Below, in pieces: positions 1 through 8,348 of a DNA stretch of 64,000 nucleotides. A model generated the notes under the pieces. It made no database searches. It worked only from the letters and a program-made list of their open reading frames with translations, and was not told the origin of the DNA. The stretch's first letter is position 1; every line of letters begins with the position of its first letter. The stretch is taken from positions 437,945 through 501,944 of the forward strand of contig JADKGE010000003.1 in the NCBI GenBank assembly GCA_016717115.1, read 5' to 3'. This stretch comes from Actinomycetota bacterium. GTDB lineage: Bacteria; Actinomycetota; Actinomycetes; S36-B12. The position numbers and the translations under genes are program-made.

Positions 1-38
1 GACCGAGCGCGCGGTCCAGCGCGGTGAGGACGCGGGGG

Positions 39-803
39 ATGAGTCGCCCCGAGCCTAGGTCGGTCCTGCGCCTTGCTCTCACGCCCAGGTGGTTGGTCGC
101 CGCGGCGCTGATGGTGCTGTTCGTCGTGGCCGCCGTGTTCCTCGGCCGCTGGCAGTGGGAGCGGACGCAGTCGATCCTGGTCGCCGAGCGGGCCGCCATC
201 TCCGAGGCGATCCCGATCGAAGAGGTCCTCGGTGCCGACGCCAACCCGCCGACGGCCGTCCCCGACGAGGGCATCGGCCGGCCGGTGACCTTGAGCGGGC
301 GGTACGAGCCGGCGATGCAGGTGGCGGTGACGAACCGCGAGCACGAGGGTCGGCCGGGTGTGTGGATCGTCACCGGGCTGCGCCTGCCGGACGGCCGGAT
401 CGCCGCGGTGCTGCGCGGCTGGCTCGAGACGCCCGAGGGTGCCGCCGCCGTGGCGCCCACCGGACCGGTCGCCGTGAGCGGCATCCTGCAGCCCGACGAG
501 ACCTTCTACGCGGATGCCGCCTCGACCCCCGGAACCGTCGCGGCGATCGACCACGCTCGGCTGGCTGACCTGTGGCAGGAACCGCTCCTGCCCGGCTTCA
601 CGGTGCTCGAGGCGCAGGAGCCGTCCCTCTCGCCCGCGCCTGTCCCCGTCCTGCCCACCGTCCAGACCGCGGATGTGCCGTTCCCGCTGCAGAACTTCGC
701 CTACGCGTTCCAGTGGTGGATCTTCGCCCTGTTCGCGATGGTCGTGTACGCGCGATGGCTGTACGTGGACGCGCAGGGGGTCCACTACGGTGAGGGATCA
801 TGA
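39..803 (+). CDS. SURF1 family protein
   Basis: SURF1-type membrane protein of 254 residues, expected to help assemble the haem-copper cytochrome c oxidase in the cell membrane. An N-terminal membrane helix (about residues 20-39) is followed by the family motif GRWQWERT. A long extracytoplasmic region and a second helix near the C-terminus (FQWWIFALFAMVVYA) complete the usual two-helix hairpin topology. I chose the ATG at 39, which has GAGG nine bases upstream; a GTG at 24 in the same frame is also possible. The stop overlaps the next start in an ATGA, so it is probably co-translated with the sugar kinase. No oxidase genes are visible here. Confidence 0.85.
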   Translation: MSRPEPRSVLRLALTPRWLVAAALMVLFVVAAVFLGRWQWERTQSILVAERAAISEAIPIEEVLGADANPPTAVPDEGIGRPVTLSGRYEPAMQVAVTNREHEGRPGVWIVTGLRLPDGRIAAVLRGWLETPEGAAAVAPTGPVAVSGILQPDETFYADAASTPGTVAAIDHARLADLWQEPLLPGFTVLEAQEPSLSPAPVPVLPTVQTADVPFPLQNFAYAFQWWIFALFAMVVYARWLYVDAQGVHYGEGS

Positions 804-1720
804 TCACGGTCATCGGGGAAGCCCTCGTCGACGTCATCGTCGACACGCAGGGCGAGGTCACGTCGGTCGTCGGCGGGGCGCCGCTCAACACCGCTCGCAC
901 GGTCGCTCGGCTGGGCCTGCCGGCCACCTTCCTCGGCGGTGTCTCCACCGACGCGTTCGGACGACGGATCATGGGCCTGCTGCAGGCAGACGGGGTCACG
1001 CTGGGCCTGGGTCACCAGGTGCCGGAGCCGACCACGCTGGCGATCGCGCAGATCGACGAGGACGGCGCGGCCACCTATCGGTTCCTCATGGAGGGCACCT
1101 CGGCGGCCGCGGTCACTCCCGAGATGGCGCTGGCCCACATGAGCACCGACTGCAGCGTGATCCACGTCGGCACCCTTGGACTGGTGCTGCAGCCCCTCGC
1201 CGATGCGTCGGTAGCCGTCGTGGCCCACGCGGCCGACGACCAGCTGGTCATGGTCGATCCCAACTGCCGGCCCAGCGTCATGACGTCCTCCCCGGTGTTC
1301 CGGGGCGCCCTGAACTCCGTCCTCAAGCGTGCCGATCTCGTCAAGGTGAGTGGCGACGATCTCCAGTTCCTCTTCCCCGGCGTCGATGCCCTCGAGGCCG
1401 CCGTCCTCCTCCAGGTCGAGACCGGTGCCGTCGTGCTCTTCACCGACGGTGCCAACGCCGTGCACGTCATCGACACGGACATCGACGTCGTTCTGGACGT
1501 GCCACGGGTGCCGGTGGTCGACACGGTCGGGGCGGGCGACTCCTTCAGCGGCGGCTTCCTCGCCCATTGGGTGCACAACAACCTCCACCGTGACGATGTG
1601 CACGACCTCGACCATGTCGTCGCGGCCGCCAAGTTCGGCATCGCGGTGGCCGGCATCACGTGCCAGCGGGCGGGCGCGAACCCGCCGCACGCCAACGAGG
1701 TACCGGGAGGTTGGGCGTGA
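800..1720 (+). CDS. PfkB-family carbohydrate kinase (fructokinase-like)
   Basis: Ribokinase/PfkB-fold sugar kinase of 306 residues that should phosphorylate a hexose or related sugar with ATP. The N-terminal GEALVD and GGAPLNTA segments match the substrate-binding part of the family. The C-terminal signature DTVGAGDSFSGGF supplies the anion hole and the catalytic base Asp247. The arrangement resembles fructokinases most, but sugar specificity cannot be read from sequence. It overlaps the SURF1 stop (ATGA at 800) and its own stop overlaps the DUF3817 start (GTGA at 1717), giving a tight three-gene unit. Confidence 0.85.
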   Translation: MITVIGEALVDVIVDTQGEVTSVVGGAPLNTARTVARLGLPATFLGGVSTDAFGRRIMGLLQADGVTLGLGHQVPEPTTLAIAQIDEDGAATYRFLMEGTSAAAVTPEMALAHMSTDCSVIHVGTLGLVLQPLADASVAVVAHAADDQLVMVDPNCRPSVMTSSPVFRGALNSVLKRADLVKVSGDDLQFLFPGVDALEAAVLLQVETGAVVLFTDGANAVHVIDTDIDVVLDVPRVPVVDTVGAGDSFSGGFLAHWVHNNLHRDDVHDLDHVVAAAKFGIAVAGITCQRAGANPPHANEVPGGWA

Positions 1721-2046
1721 AGGGTGCGCTCCTGCGCTACCGGGTCATGGCGTACGTCACGGGCGTCGTGCTTGCGACGGCGTTCATCTGGCTCGTGGTC
1801 GGCCGGATCTTCCTCGACTACGGAAACCCCGACGCTCGACCGGCGTTGTACGGCTACCTGTGGATCGCGCACGGCTGGCTGTATTTCCTCTACCTGGTCA
1901 CCGGCGTCGATCTGGCCTTCCGGGTGCGCTACAGCGTCGTGCGGACACTGGGCATCCTCATTGCGGGCACCATCCCGTTCATGTCCTTCGTAGCCGAGTA
2001 CTACGTGCACAAGGACGTCGTCGCTCGAGGTCTGGTCACCGACTGA
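1717..2046 (+). CDS. DUF3817 integral membrane protein
   Basis: Small membrane protein of 109 residues with about three helices, matching DUF3817 (segments YVTGVVLATAFIWLVVG and YLWIAHGWLYFLYLVTG and the ending AEYYVHKDV). Its function is unknown. The GTG at 1717 is chosen because GGGAGG lies at 1705-1710 and because it overlaps the preceding TGA. An in-frame start at 1660 would lie inside the kinase gene and is unlikely. Confidence 0.8.
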   Translation: MKGALLRYRVMAYVTGVVLATAFIWLVVGRIFLDYGNPDARPALYGYLWIAHGWLYFLYLVTGVDLAFRVRYSVVRTLGILIAGTIPFMSFVAEYYVHKDVVARGLVTD

Positions 2047-2165
2047 CGGAGGGCATCGGGCTCGGTTGATGCCGGGCTCGGGCTCCGCGCCGCACATGTC
2101 GCAGTCGGCTGACAACCGTTGCGGTTGCTGTGGATTTCGCTGGATGGGATGTCAGAGGGTCCTCG

Positions 2166-2171
2166 TAGTGT
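2166..2171 (+). promoter_or_regulatory. -10 box of a leaderless promoter (DUF222-HNH gene)
   Basis: TAGTGT ends six bases before the ATG at 2178, with no Shine-Dalgarno between. Transcription would start at or next to the start codon. Confidence 0.5.
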
Positions 2172-2177
2172 GAGCTC

Positions 2178-3668
2178 ATGGAATCGAGGGCTGGGGTCGC
2201 GGTTGTGGCGCCGGATCGGGTGGTGGATGACCCGGTCTTGGTCGACTTTGTCGATGGCCTGACCCCTGGTGGGCTGCTGGGGATGCTGGCGGGGATGCGG
2301 CCGAGCGCGCTGGTGCTGGACGCGCTGATGACGATCGACCGGGCTGCCCTGTCGGATGTGGATGCGGTGGCATTCCTGCAGGTCCATCAGCGGGTCGCCG
2401 CCTGGTGGGCCGCGGTGGGGCTGGAGGCGGTCATCCCGGCGGCAGCGGCGGAGCCGCTGGTCGAGGAGTTCACCCTCCTGGTGCCGGGCTCGGACGAGGA
2501 GCGCAGGATCCGGATCGCGGACGTGCGCCGCGAGGAGCTCGGGGCGGCGCTGCGGCTGCCCGCCGCGACGGCGCAGGACCGCATCGACACCGCCCGGCTC
2601 CTGGCCGGTCCCCTCGCGGCGACCGCGGCTGCCCTGGCGGCGGGGGAGGTCACCGACCGGCACGTCGCGGTGATCGTGGAGGCCGCGGGCCGGCTGCCGG
2701 GCCGGGGGATGCGCGACGACACCGAGCGGGCCACGTTCACAGCCGCCTGCGCGGACCTGCAGGCCCGGGTGCTGCCGACCGCGCGGAAGGCCACCGTGTC
2801 GATGACCCGGGCGGCGGCGCGGAGGGCGGTGCTGGCGATCGACGCGGCCGGGGAACGCCGCCGCCGAAGGGAGGCTCGCTGCACCCGCGACGTGTACGTG
2901 TGCGATGAGCTCGACGGGATCTCGACGTTGATCGCCCGGATGAGCACCGAGGCCGCCCACGCCGTCATGACGGCCGTGGACGCCCTGGCCCACGACGACC
3001 GGTTCACCCCCACCACCGACGGCTATGGCCCCGCCGAGGGCAGCGCGTCGGCGACGATGGGCGAGCGGCGGGTGGAGGCGCTGGCCGCGCTGGTCCTCCG
3101 CGCCCACGCTGCCAGTTGTGTCAACAACGACGGTGGCGAGCGCGGCGGATCCGGCGAGGTCCCGGCCCCGCAGGTCCGGGCGCACCTCGACCTGGTGATC
3201 GACCTGCCCACCCTGCTCGATCTGGCCGCGGGTGTCACCGGTGGTGTCGTGGAGTTGCGGGGGTCCGGGCCGGTCAGCGCCGACGTGGTCGGCGACCTGC
3301 TCGCCGACCCCGAGGTGGCCGTGACGATGCGGCGGCTGGTCACCGACCCCGTCACCGGGCACCTGCTCGACTACGGCCGCCGGGTCTACGCCGTCCCGCA
3401 GCGGCTGCGGGACTTCATCGTGGCCCGCGACCGGGTCTGCCGGTTCCCCGGCTGCCGCCGCGCCGCCGCCCGCTCCCAGATCGACCACGCCCACGCCTGG
3501 AACGACGGCGGCGACACCTCACCAGGCAACCTCGGCGCCCTCTGCGTGCGCCACCACCAGCTCAAGACCCACACCGGCTGGAGGATCACCGACAGCCGAC
3601 CCGACGGATCCTGCACCTGGACCTCACCCCACGGCCGCGTCTACGAACACGAACCTCCACCCGTCTAG
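2178..3668 (+). CDS. DUF222 / HNH endonuclease domain protein (13E12-type)
   Basis: Protein of 496 residues with an N-terminal DUF222 region (about residues 30-370, mostly helical) and a C-terminal HNH nuclease fold. The HNH part shows the zinc-type pair CRFPGC, the catalytic stretch QIDHAHAWNDGG with N in SPGNL, and the second pair in CVRHHQLKTH. This family is abundant and multicopy in mycobacteria and relatives (the 13E12 repeat family). Its biological role is unsettled, and mobile-element or DNA-processing functions have been proposed. It is convergent with ung, with an 11 bp gap. Confidence 0.85.
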   Translation: MESRAGVAVVAPDRVVDDPVLVDFVDGLTPGGLLGMLAGMRPSALVLDALMTIDRAALSDVDAVAFLQVHQRVAAWWAAVGLEAVIPAAAAEPLVEEFTLLVPGSDEERRIRIADVRREELGAALRLPAATAQDRIDTARLLAGPLAATAAALAAGEVTDRHVAVIVEAAGRLPGRGMRDDTERATFTAACADLQARVLPTARKATVSMTRAAARRAVLAIDAAGERRRRREARCTRDVYVCDELDGISTLIARMSTEAAHAVMTAVDALAHDDRFTPTTDGYGPAEGSASATMGERRVEALAALVLRAHAASCVNNDGGERGGSGEVPAPQVRAHLDLVIDLPTLLDLAAGVTGGVVELRGSGPVSADVVGDLLADPEVAVTMRRLVTDPVTGHLLDYGRRVYAVPQRLRDFIVARDRVCRFPGCRRAAARSQIDHAHAWNDGGDTSPGNLGALCVRHHQLKTHTGWRITDSRPDGSCTWTSPHGRVYEHEPPPV

Positions 3669-3679
3669 ATGCAGACCCG

Positions 3680-4357
3680 CTAGGGCAGCGTCCAGTCGAC
3701 GGGGTCGGCGCCGAGCTCGTCGAGCAGCGCGTTCGCTCGGCTGAACGGACGCGATCCGACGAAGCCGCGGTCGGCCGACATGGGACTCGGATGAGCGCTG
3801 GCGATCACCGGAACGTCCGGCAGCTGGGGCACAAGCGATTGGGCATCGCGGCCCCACAGGATGGCGACGAGGGGTGCATCCGGTCGGGCGACGAGTGCAT
3901 CGATCGCGGCGCCGGTGATCTCCTCCCAGCCGATGCCGCGGTGACTGCCCGAATCCCCCAGCCGAACGGTGAGCACTCTGTTGAGGAGCATGATCCCGTT
4001 GCGGGTCCATGGCGTCAGGTCACCCGAGGTCGGCGCCGCCACGCCGATGTCGTCCCTGAGCTCGCGGAAGATGTTCTGCAGGCTGCGGGGCAGCGGGCGA
4101 ACATCGGGTGCGACGGAGAAGGACAGCCCGACGGCGTGACCCGGTGTCGGATAGGGGTCCTGGCCCACGATGAGCACCTGCACCTCGTCGAGTGGCTGGC
4201 TGAACGCCCGGAGGATGTTGGCTCCGCTCGGCCCCCAGGGCCGCCGGGCCGCCGTCTCCTCGCGCAGGAACGCGCCGATGCCGGTCAGGGTGGGCTGCAG
4301 AGGGGCAAGGGCGGGCACCCAGCTGGGATCGACGAGCTCCTCGATTGACGTGGCCAC
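3680..4357 (-). CDS. ung: uracil-DNA glycosylase, family 1
   Basis: Removes uracil from DNA to start base-excision repair. All family-1 motifs are visible in the 225 residues. The water-activating loop GQDPYP has Asp67, the uracil-binding segment is VLIVGQDPYPTPGHAVGLSF, and the leucine intercalation loop HPSPMSADRGF has His189. Length is typical. The start is GTG at 4357, with a TAGGGT -10 box six bases upstream that overlaps the modC stop codon. Confidence 0.95.
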   Translation of the reverse strand: MATSIEELVDPSWVPALAPLQPTLTGIGAFLREETAARRPWGPSGANILRAFSQPLDEVQVLIVGQDPYPTPGHAVGLSFSVAPDVRPLPRSLQNIFRELRDDIGVAAPTSGDLTPWTRNGIMLLNRVLTVRLGDSGSHRGIGWEEITGAAIDALVARPDAPLVAILWGRDAQSLVPQLPDVPVIASAHPSPMSADRGFVGSRPFSRANALLDELGADPVDWTLP

Positions 4358-4363
4358 CGCCCG

Positions 4364-4369
4364 ACCCTA
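4364..4369 (-). promoter_or_regulatory. -10 box of a leaderless promoter (ung)
   Basis: On the minus strand TAGGGT is followed by six bases and then the GTG start of ung. Its first bases are the TAG stop of modC. Confidence 0.5.
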
Positions 4370-5461
4370 ACCGCCCATGAGCGGGCGCGAGTACGCATCG
4401 ATGTCGAGCGCCTTCGTGCTCGCCCAGAGGGCGGATCCGGGCGCGACGTGCAGGTCGGCGGCGGCTGCCAGGGTGATCGCCACCGACAGGTCCGGAGGTC
4501 CCTCGACACGCACCATCATGCGATCGATTCGGGATTCGAGGTCGACGACCCGGACCGGCCACACGTTTCGCGGGCTTCCCTCCGGTCGGTCGACGTGCAA
4601 GGAGATCGCCTCAGGTCGCATCACCACCACGACGGGACCGAGGAGGGTTCGATCGACAACGTGCACGCACGCGCCGTCGTCGGTGGTGACCAGTCCCTCC
4701 GAGGCCGTGCCGCGGAGCAGGTTCGCCCCCATCAGGGCGGCGACGTAGTCGGTCGCCGGCCGGGCGGCTACGCCGGCGGCGCTGCCCTGCTGGGTGACGC
4801 GTCCCTCCTCGAGGATGACGACCTCGTCGGCGAGGACGAGCGCGTCGAGGGGGTCGTGCGTGACGAGCAGGGTGGCTCCGGTGAAGTCCGCCAGGTACTC
4901 GCGCAGTTCGCGCCGCACCTCGATTCGCGTGCCGACGTCGAGGGCCGCGAGCGGCTCGTCGAGGAGGAGAGCATCGGGTTCCAACGCGAGAGCGCGGGCC
5001 ATCGCGACGCGCTGGGCCTGGCCGCCGGAGAGCTCAGCGGGCCGACGCGCGGCGAGGTCGGCGATCCCCAGCCGGGAGAGCCACGCCTGCGCCGACCTCC
5101 GAGCGGTCGTCGCCCGGACACCGCGGCTGGTGAGTCCGAACGCGACGTTGTCTGCGACCGACATGCTCGGGAACAGCAGGAAGTCCTGGAAGACGACGCC
5201 GATCCTTCGCCGCTCCGGGGGGACGAACACTGCCGCGGCCGCGTCGTCGACAAGCGCGCCGTTGACGATGATGCGCCCGGATCCGACGGGCTCCAGCCCG
5301 GCGAGGGTGTTCAGCAGCGTCGTCTTTCCGCTGCCGTTCGGCCCCAGGACCGCCGTGACGCGCCCTGGCGCGGCAACGATGTCGAGGTCGAGCACGAAGT
5401 CGCCGATGCGCGTGGTGATGCTGGCGTCGATTCCCATGCGCGCGCGCGCCGTTGCGGTCAT
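4367..5461 (-). CDS. modC: molybdate ABC transporter ATP-binding protein
   Basis: ATPase subunit (364 residues) of the molybdate importer. Walker A GPNGSGKTT (about residues 39-47), signature LSGGQAQR and Walker B LLLDEP are intact. The last ~80 residues form the accessory C-terminal domain of ModC/CysA-type subunits, where oxyanion sensing (TOBE/MOP) usually sits. The ATG at 5461 overlaps the modB stop (ATGA); another ATG at 5437 is possible. The assignment to molybdate rather than sulfate rests mainly on the adjoining ModA and the TOBE regulator. Confidence 0.88.
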   Translation of the reverse strand: MTATARARMGIDASITTRIGDFVLDLDIVAAPGRVTAVLGPNGSGKTTLLNTLAGLEPVGSGRIIVNGALVDDAAAAVFVPPERRRIGVVFQDFLLFPSMSVADNVAFGLTSRGVRATTARRSAQAWLSRLGIADLAARRPAELSGGQAQRVAMARALALEPDALLLDEPLAALDVGTRIEVRRELREYLADFTGATLLVTHDPLDALVLADEVVILEEGRVTQQGSAAGVAARPATDYVAALMGANLLRGTASEGLVTTDDGACVHVVDRTLLGPVVVVMRPEAISLHVDRPEGSPRNVWPVRVVDLESRIDRMMVRVEGPPDLSVAITLAAAADLHVAPGSALWASTKALDIDAYSRPLMGG

Positions 5462-6282
5462 CGCAGCAGACCTCGAACGAACTGCCCGCGGGCCGCCACG
5501 AGCACGACCACGGACACCGCGAGCAGCACGACGCTCAGCGCGATCGCCTGCGCGCGGTCGACGTCGAGTGCGGCATAGACCGCGAGAGGGAGGGTCTGGG
5601 TGACGCCGGGAAAACTGCCGGCGAAGGTGAGCGTGGCACCGAACTCGCCGAGGGCACGCGCCCAGCACAGCACGGTGCCGGCGACGAGAGAGGGGGCGAT
5701 CATCGGCATCGTGACGCGCCGGAACGTCGTCCACCTGCCCGCGCCGAGGGTGGCGGCTGCCTGCTCGTAGCGGCGATCCGTCGACCGTAGGGCGCCCTCG
5801 ACGGTGATGACGAAGAAGGGCATCGCGACGAAGGCCTCGGCCATGACCACGGCCGCCGTCGTGAAGGGCAGTTGCACGCCGAGCAGGTCGTACAGGAACT
5901 GGCCCACGAGACCGCGTCGACCGAAGGCGAGCAGCAGCGCGACGCCGCCGACGACGGGGGGCAGCACGAGGGGGAGGGTCACGAGGGCGCGGACCCACGC
6001 GCCGTTGAAGAGGTGGTGATGGGCCATCAGCCAGGCGAGGGGCAGCCCTAGGGCGACGGCGACCGCAGTGGCAAGCAGCGACGTCGCGAGCGAGAGTCGC
6101 AGCGCCTCGAGGGAGGCGGGTGCGCTGAGCAGCGTCCACATCCGGCCCCAGGGCGCCTGGCCGAGGAGGCCAGCCACGGGGAGGGCCAGGAACACGACCG
6201 CGAGGCTGCCCGGGACGAGGACGTACCAGGGCAGCGCCCGCGCCCGCCCGCGGCGCCCGTGAGACGTGGTCGTGGTCGTCAT
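5458..6282 (-). CDS. modB: molybdate ABC transporter permease
   Basis: Membrane subunit (274 residues) with about six helices. The cytoplasmic EAA loop that docks onto ModC is readable as EQAAATLGAGRWTTFRRVTMP. Length and topology fit ModB/CysT-type binding-protein-dependent permeases. It overlaps modA upstream (ATGA at 6279-6282) and modC downstream (5458-5461), so translation of the operon is probably coupled. Confidence 0.9.
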   Translation of the reverse strand: MTTTTTSHGRRGRARALPWYVLVPGSLAVVFLALPVAGLLGQAPWGRMWTLLSAPASLEALRLSLATSLLATAVAVALGLPLAWLMAHHHLFNGAWVRALVTLPLVLPPVVGGVALLLAFGRRGLVGQFLYDLLGVQLPFTTAAVVMAEAFVAMPFFVITVEGALRSTDRRYEQAAATLGAGRWTTFRRVTMPMIAPSLVAGTVLCWARALGEFGATLTFAGSFPGVTQTLPLAVYAALDVDRAQAIALSVVLLAVSVVVLVAARGQFVRGLLR

Positions 6283-7052
6283 GGCGACTCGAACCCGGCG
6301 GTCGTCAGTGTGGCCCGAGCGCCCGGCCCCGTGACGAAGTCGACGAAGGACCTCGCCCAGTCGACCTGGTCGGAACCCTCGACGACGGCGATGAGGTAGT
6401 CGGTGCTGACGTTCTCCGACGTTGGGATCTCGACGGTATGCGCTTCGGCGCCCGCGGCCCGTGCGTCGGTGACATAGACGATGCCCGCATCTACCTCGTC
6501 GGATGTCACTCGGCTGAGCACCGCCTTCACGTCCGGATCGAGGGTCGCCGGGGTCACCCGGATGCCCGCGCGGTCGAGCAGCGACGCGGCCGCGGACCCG
6601 CACGGCACCTGCGGTGCGCACACCGCGACCGTGACACCAGGTCGGGCGAGGTCGGACAGCGATGTGATGCCCGCAGGATTGGCGGGTGGAGTGACGACGG
6701 CCAGGGAGTTGCGGGCGAAGGTCGTGGGGTTCACGGCGTTCCCGGCGGCGACGACAGTGGCCATCGTGGAGGCCGACGCCGAAGCGAAGACGTCCACTGG
6801 CGCGCCCGCGTTGATCTGCTCGGCGAGCGCGCTGCTGCCGCCGAGATTGACCCTCACCGCCACGCCCGGGTTCTGGCGCTCGAAGGCCGTGGCGATCTCG
6901 GTGAACGCACCCGTGAGCGATGACGCGGCCGACACCGTCACCGTGACGCGCGTGGCGCCGTCCTCCGACCCGGCGCCGAGGCCGCCGCCGCACGAGGATG
7001 CGAGGAGCGCGACGGCGAGAATGCCTCCCGGGAGCGCGGCGCGGCGCGTCAT
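6279..7052 (-). CDS. modA: molybdate-binding lipoprotein
   Basis: Extracytoplasmic solute-binding protein (257 residues). The N-terminus is a lipoprotein signal (hydrophobic core then LLASSC, lipidation Cys about residue 21). The mature part shows ModA features: SAASSLTGAFTEIATAFE near the start, NLGGSSALAEQI for the anion-binding Ser, and DAGIVYVTDA late in the chain. It would capture molybdate or tungstate for ModBC. It overlaps both operon neighbours by four bases. Confidence 0.92.
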   Translation of the reverse strand: MTRRAALPGGILAVALLASSCGGGLGAGSEDGATRVTVTVSAASSLTGAFTEIATAFERQNPGVAVRVNLGGSSALAEQINAGAPVDVFASASASTMATVVAAGNAVNPTTFARNSLAVVTPPANPAGITSLSDLARPGVTVAVCAPQVPCGSAAASLLDRAGIRVTPATLDPDVKAVLSRVTSDEVDAGIVYVTDARAAGAEAHTVEIPTSENVSTDYLIAVVEGSDQVDWARSFVDFVTGPGARATLTTAGFESP

Positions 7053-7438
7053 CTCTCGATGTCGACGATCACGTTCGTCGCCTTGACGCTGGCGGCCGCG
7101 AGGACTCCGGGTTCGAGGCCCAGCTCGTCCGCGGCCTCGCGGCTCATCAGGGACACGACGCGATGCGGCCCGGCCTGGATCTCCACGAGGGCCATGACCC
7201 CGTCGCGCTCCACGCGGGTCACGATCCCCGGGAAGCGGTTCCTCGCCGACTGGTGGATCACGCTGCTGGGGGCGGGGCTCTGCTCCACCATCAGGGCGGC
7301 AACGCTTCGTGAGTCCACGGTGCGGGGTCCGTGCCTGTCCTCGCCGGCGACCAGCCGACCGGACTCGAGCCACCGGCGCACGGTGTCGTCGCTGACATTG
7401 AGGAGCGAGGCGGCTTCAGAGATGCGTAGATGCGACAC
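7049..7438 (-). CDS. HTH-TOBE (molbindin-type) regulator of the mod operon
   Basis: Protein of 129 residues with a MerR/excisionase-like helix-turn-helix (RISEAASLLNVSDDTVRRWL, about residues 4-24) and a C-terminal TOBE/Mop domain (about 65-129) of the kind that binds molybdate. It probably senses cytoplasmic molybdate and controls modABC, like a compact ModE. GTG at 7438 is preferred because a TATTGT -10 box lies eight bases upstream and the protein then begins directly at the HTH. A TTG at 7450 would fall inside that -10 box. It is the first gene of the four-gene operon. Confidence 0.8.
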   Translation of the reverse strand: MSHLRISEAASLLNVSDDTVRRWLESGRLVAGEDRHGPRTVDSRSVAALMVEQSPAPSSVIHQSARNRFPGIVTRVERDGVMALVEIQAGPHRVVSLMSREAADELGLEPGVLAAASVKATNVIVDIER

Positions 7439-7442
7439 GAGA

Positions 7443-7456
7443 GGAGACAATACTCC
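7443..7456 (-). promoter_or_regulatory. Candidate mod operon promoter with dyad operator
   Basis: The dyad GGAG-N6-CTCC encloses a minus-strand TATTGT -10 box (7447-7452). A protein bound here would block the promoter, which would suit autorepression by the HTH-TOBE protein. The dyad is short, so this is tentative. Confidence 0.35.
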
Positions 7457-7486
7457 GCTTCTGCGGGTACGACCATCCTCCCGGCG

Positions 7487-7825
7487 TCACGGCCCGACCC
7501 GTCGCTCACGCATCGCGAGGAACAACGGGAAGGTGAATCCGACGGCCGTGACGAAGGCGCCGATCACGTACAACCAGTACCAGCGCATGCCGAGCCGACG
7601 TCCCTCGAGCACCATGAAGATCGACGCCGCGCTGGCCGTGGCCAGCAGGTCGACCGACAGCGAGCTCGTCGCGGGATTGGCGAACCACGCACTGAAGACG
7701 TTGCCCTGCGAATCGAGCACTCCTCGCACGTTGAAGTAGGCCGTGCCCAGCAGGCCGATCACCGCTACGGACAGGTAGACCCACATCGTGTTGCGCTGGC
7801 GCGTGGTCATGGGGACGGTGCTCAT
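7487..7825 (-). CDS. DUF2834 membrane protein
   Basis: Small membrane protein (112 residues) with three predicted helices, matching DUF2834: YLSVAVIGLLGTAYFN, then SVDLLATASAASIFMV and WYWLYVIGAFVTAVGFTFPLF. Function is unknown. The ATG at 7825 is assumed; an in-frame ATG at 7810 is equally possible because neither has a clear ribosome site. It is divergent from the nfeD-band 7 pair. Confidence 0.7.
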   Translation of the reverse strand: MSTVPMTTRQRNTMWVYLSVAVIGLLGTAYFNVRGVLDSQGNVFSAWFANPATSSLSVDLLATASAASIFMVLEGRRLGMRWYWLYVIGAFVTAVGFTFPLFLAMRERRVGP

Positions 7826-7886
7826 CGAGACACAGTGGCAGGTGGCGGCGACGATTGTCGGGTTACAGTGACGGAAGGAGGTGGCC

Positions 7887-8339
7887 ATGACACCCGCACT
7901 GCTGTGGATGGTCGTCGCCCTCGTGGCCGTCGGCGTCGAGGTGTTCACCGTCGACTTGACGTTCGGACTGATCGCCGTGGGAGCGGGCACCGCTGCCGTC
8001 GCAGCCGCCGTCGGCGCCCCCCTGTGGCTGCAGGGGATCATCGGGGTGGGCGTGGCCCTGGCCGGTATCGCGTTTGTGCGGCCCGTGGCGCTTCGGCACC
8101 TTCGTCGTTCGACTCCGCAGACCCGCACGGGCGTCGACCTGCTGCCGGGGTCGACCGGCCGAGCGCTCAGTGCGCTCACCGTCGACGACGGCCGCATCAC
8201 CCTTCGCGGCGAGATCTGGTCGGCGCGCCTTGATCCTGATGTCACCACGGTCCCGGTGCCGATCGGCACGAACGTCGTCGTCACGAGGATCGACGGCGCC
8301 ACCGCCCTCGTCCACCCGATCGACCCGCCCACCAACTAG
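7887..8339 (+). CDS. NfeD family membrane protein
   Basis: NfeD-like protein (150 residues): two or three N-terminal helices (about residues 5-65) followed by the soluble OB-fold domain (about 85-145, with the RALSALTVDDGRITLRGE strand pattern). NfeD proteins partner with SPFH/band-7 proteins in membrane microdomains, and the next gene is one. AAGGAGG at 7875-7881 fixes the ATG at 7887. Confidence 0.85.
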   Translation: MTPALLWMVVALVAVGVEVFTVDLTFGLIAVGAGTAAVAAAVGAPLWLQGIIGVGVALAGIAFVRPVALRHLRRSTPQTRTGVDLLPGSTGRALSALTVDDGRITLRGEIWSARLDPDVTTVPVPIGTNVVVTRIDGATALVHPIDPPTN

Positions 8340-8348
8340 GGAGTTCGC

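Noticed and set aside
7448..7450. TTG start for the HTH-TOBE regulator
   Set aside because: It would lie within the proposed TATTGT -10 box and adds four non-conserved residues; GTG at 7438 fits better.
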